This document shows, in pieces, positions 63,886 through 64,000 of a stretch of DNA of 64,000 nucleotides. Position numbers and translations under genes: made by a program. Every line of letters begins with the position of its first letter. Position 1 is the stretch's first letter. Source of the stretch: Ignavibacteriales bacterium. Its GTDB lineage: Bacteria; Bacteroidota; Ignavibacteria; Ignavibacteriales; Ignavibacteriaceae. The stretch spans positions 62,001-126,000 of the forward strand of contig JADJIH010000001.1 of the NCBI GenBank assembly GCA_016707115.1, in the 5' to 3' direction. The notes below the pieces were generated by a model. It was not told the origin of the DNA. It searched no databases and saw nothing but the letters and a program-made list of their open reading frames with translations.

Positions 63886-64000
63886 CTTGTATATGCTTTG
63901 CTAACTGAAATATTTTTTCTTCTTCAAATTGCTGAGATAAAATTTGCAAACCAATTGGAAGATTTTCTGAGTTCTTTCCGATTGGAATACTCATTCCAGG
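63869..64000 (-). CDS. gatA: Amidase, GatA-like, C-terminal end only
   Basis: The last 43 codons of an amidase gene whose start is outside the window on the right; the TGA is at 63871-63869. The residues PGMSIPIGKNSENLPIGLQI are the C-terminal part of the GatA family, where GxSxPxG...LPxGxQ is highly conserved. LSQQFEEEKIFQLAKHIQ then completes the fold. GatA is the glutaminyl subunit of Asp-tRNA(Asn)/Glu-tRNA(Gln) amidotransferase. The call could also fit another amidase because only the end is present. Confidence 0.85.
   Translation of the reverse strand, partial: PGMSIPIGKNSENLPIGLQILSQQFEEEKIFQLAKHIQDEISS

Overview
The window is AT-rich and densely coded. It most likely comes from an Ignavibacteria/Chlorobi-type member of the Bacteroidota superphylum. 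Nine large exported proteins end in a type IX secretion (T9SS) type A sorting domain with the NYPNPFNP...SSGIYFY...KKMILIK signature. A T9SS plug-like protein is present. Several promoters carry the Bacteroidota-type -7 element TAnnTTTG. I saw no tRNA, rRNA, CRISPR array, phage or transposase gene. No gene-free stretch exceeds 300 bases; the longest (11794-12078, 285 b) holds a decayed four-helix-bundle gene.

Layout. 1-2.35 kb (-): an esterase, an ATP-grasp protein and a cut-off GCS2-type carboxylate-amine ligase form a probable amide-bond-forming cluster. 2.45-6.7 kb (+): mutS, a DUF1684 lipoprotein and a frameshifted DAHP synthase (aroF). 6.8-10.8 kb: a multiply frameshifted YwqK/MORN-repeat gene and a T9SS-exported metzincin-like protease. 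10.9-13.1 kb: aguB and aguA (agmatine to putrescine). 13.3-14.2 kb (-): an EamA transporter.

14.2-30.5 kb (-): the most distinctive region. Seven genes follow one another with 4-22 nt gaps or 4-nt ATGA overlaps, behind one recognisable promoter (30468-30499) and before one terminator (about 14200-14235). All encode signal peptides and T9SS sorting domains. Five belong wholly or partly to one poorly described cargo family, one is a 14-repeat FG-GAP propeller and one is a 14-repeat photosystem/BNR-like propeller. In one member a one-base shift separates the body from its sorting domain.

30.6-33.5 kb (+): pntAA-pntAB-pntB transhydrogenase. 33.7-40.7 kb (+): T9SS plug-like protein, Gfo/Idh/MocA dehydrogenase, LEA-like lipoprotein, ROK sugar kinase, LptD-like protein and a NYN-domain protein, an envelope-flavoured run. 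40.7-43 kb: another T9SS cargo. 43.2-48.4 kb: a FemAB-like acyltransferase and four glycosyltransferases, probably for surface glycan. 48.5-57.9 kb (+): thyA-folA-mutL, a B12-dependent mutase large subunit, a UbiA-family transferase, a lipoprotein, a broken DCC-family gene, tgt (frameshifted), yajC and ribBA. 58-59.3 kb: nfeD. 59.3-64 kb (-): a lipoprotein, namZ-like muramidase, ndk, sucD with a lysine-rich tail, a GNAT acetyltransferase and the end of gatA.

A recurring oddity is single-base frameshifts: seven in five genes (two of them, aroF and tgt, normally conserved housekeeping genes), plus one in-frame stop. Sequencing or assembly error, genuine decay and recoding cannot be told apart from this sequence alone. 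Short inverted repeats (two dRS3-like elements, two other hairpin repeats and an identical terminator used twice) are scattered 3' of genes.
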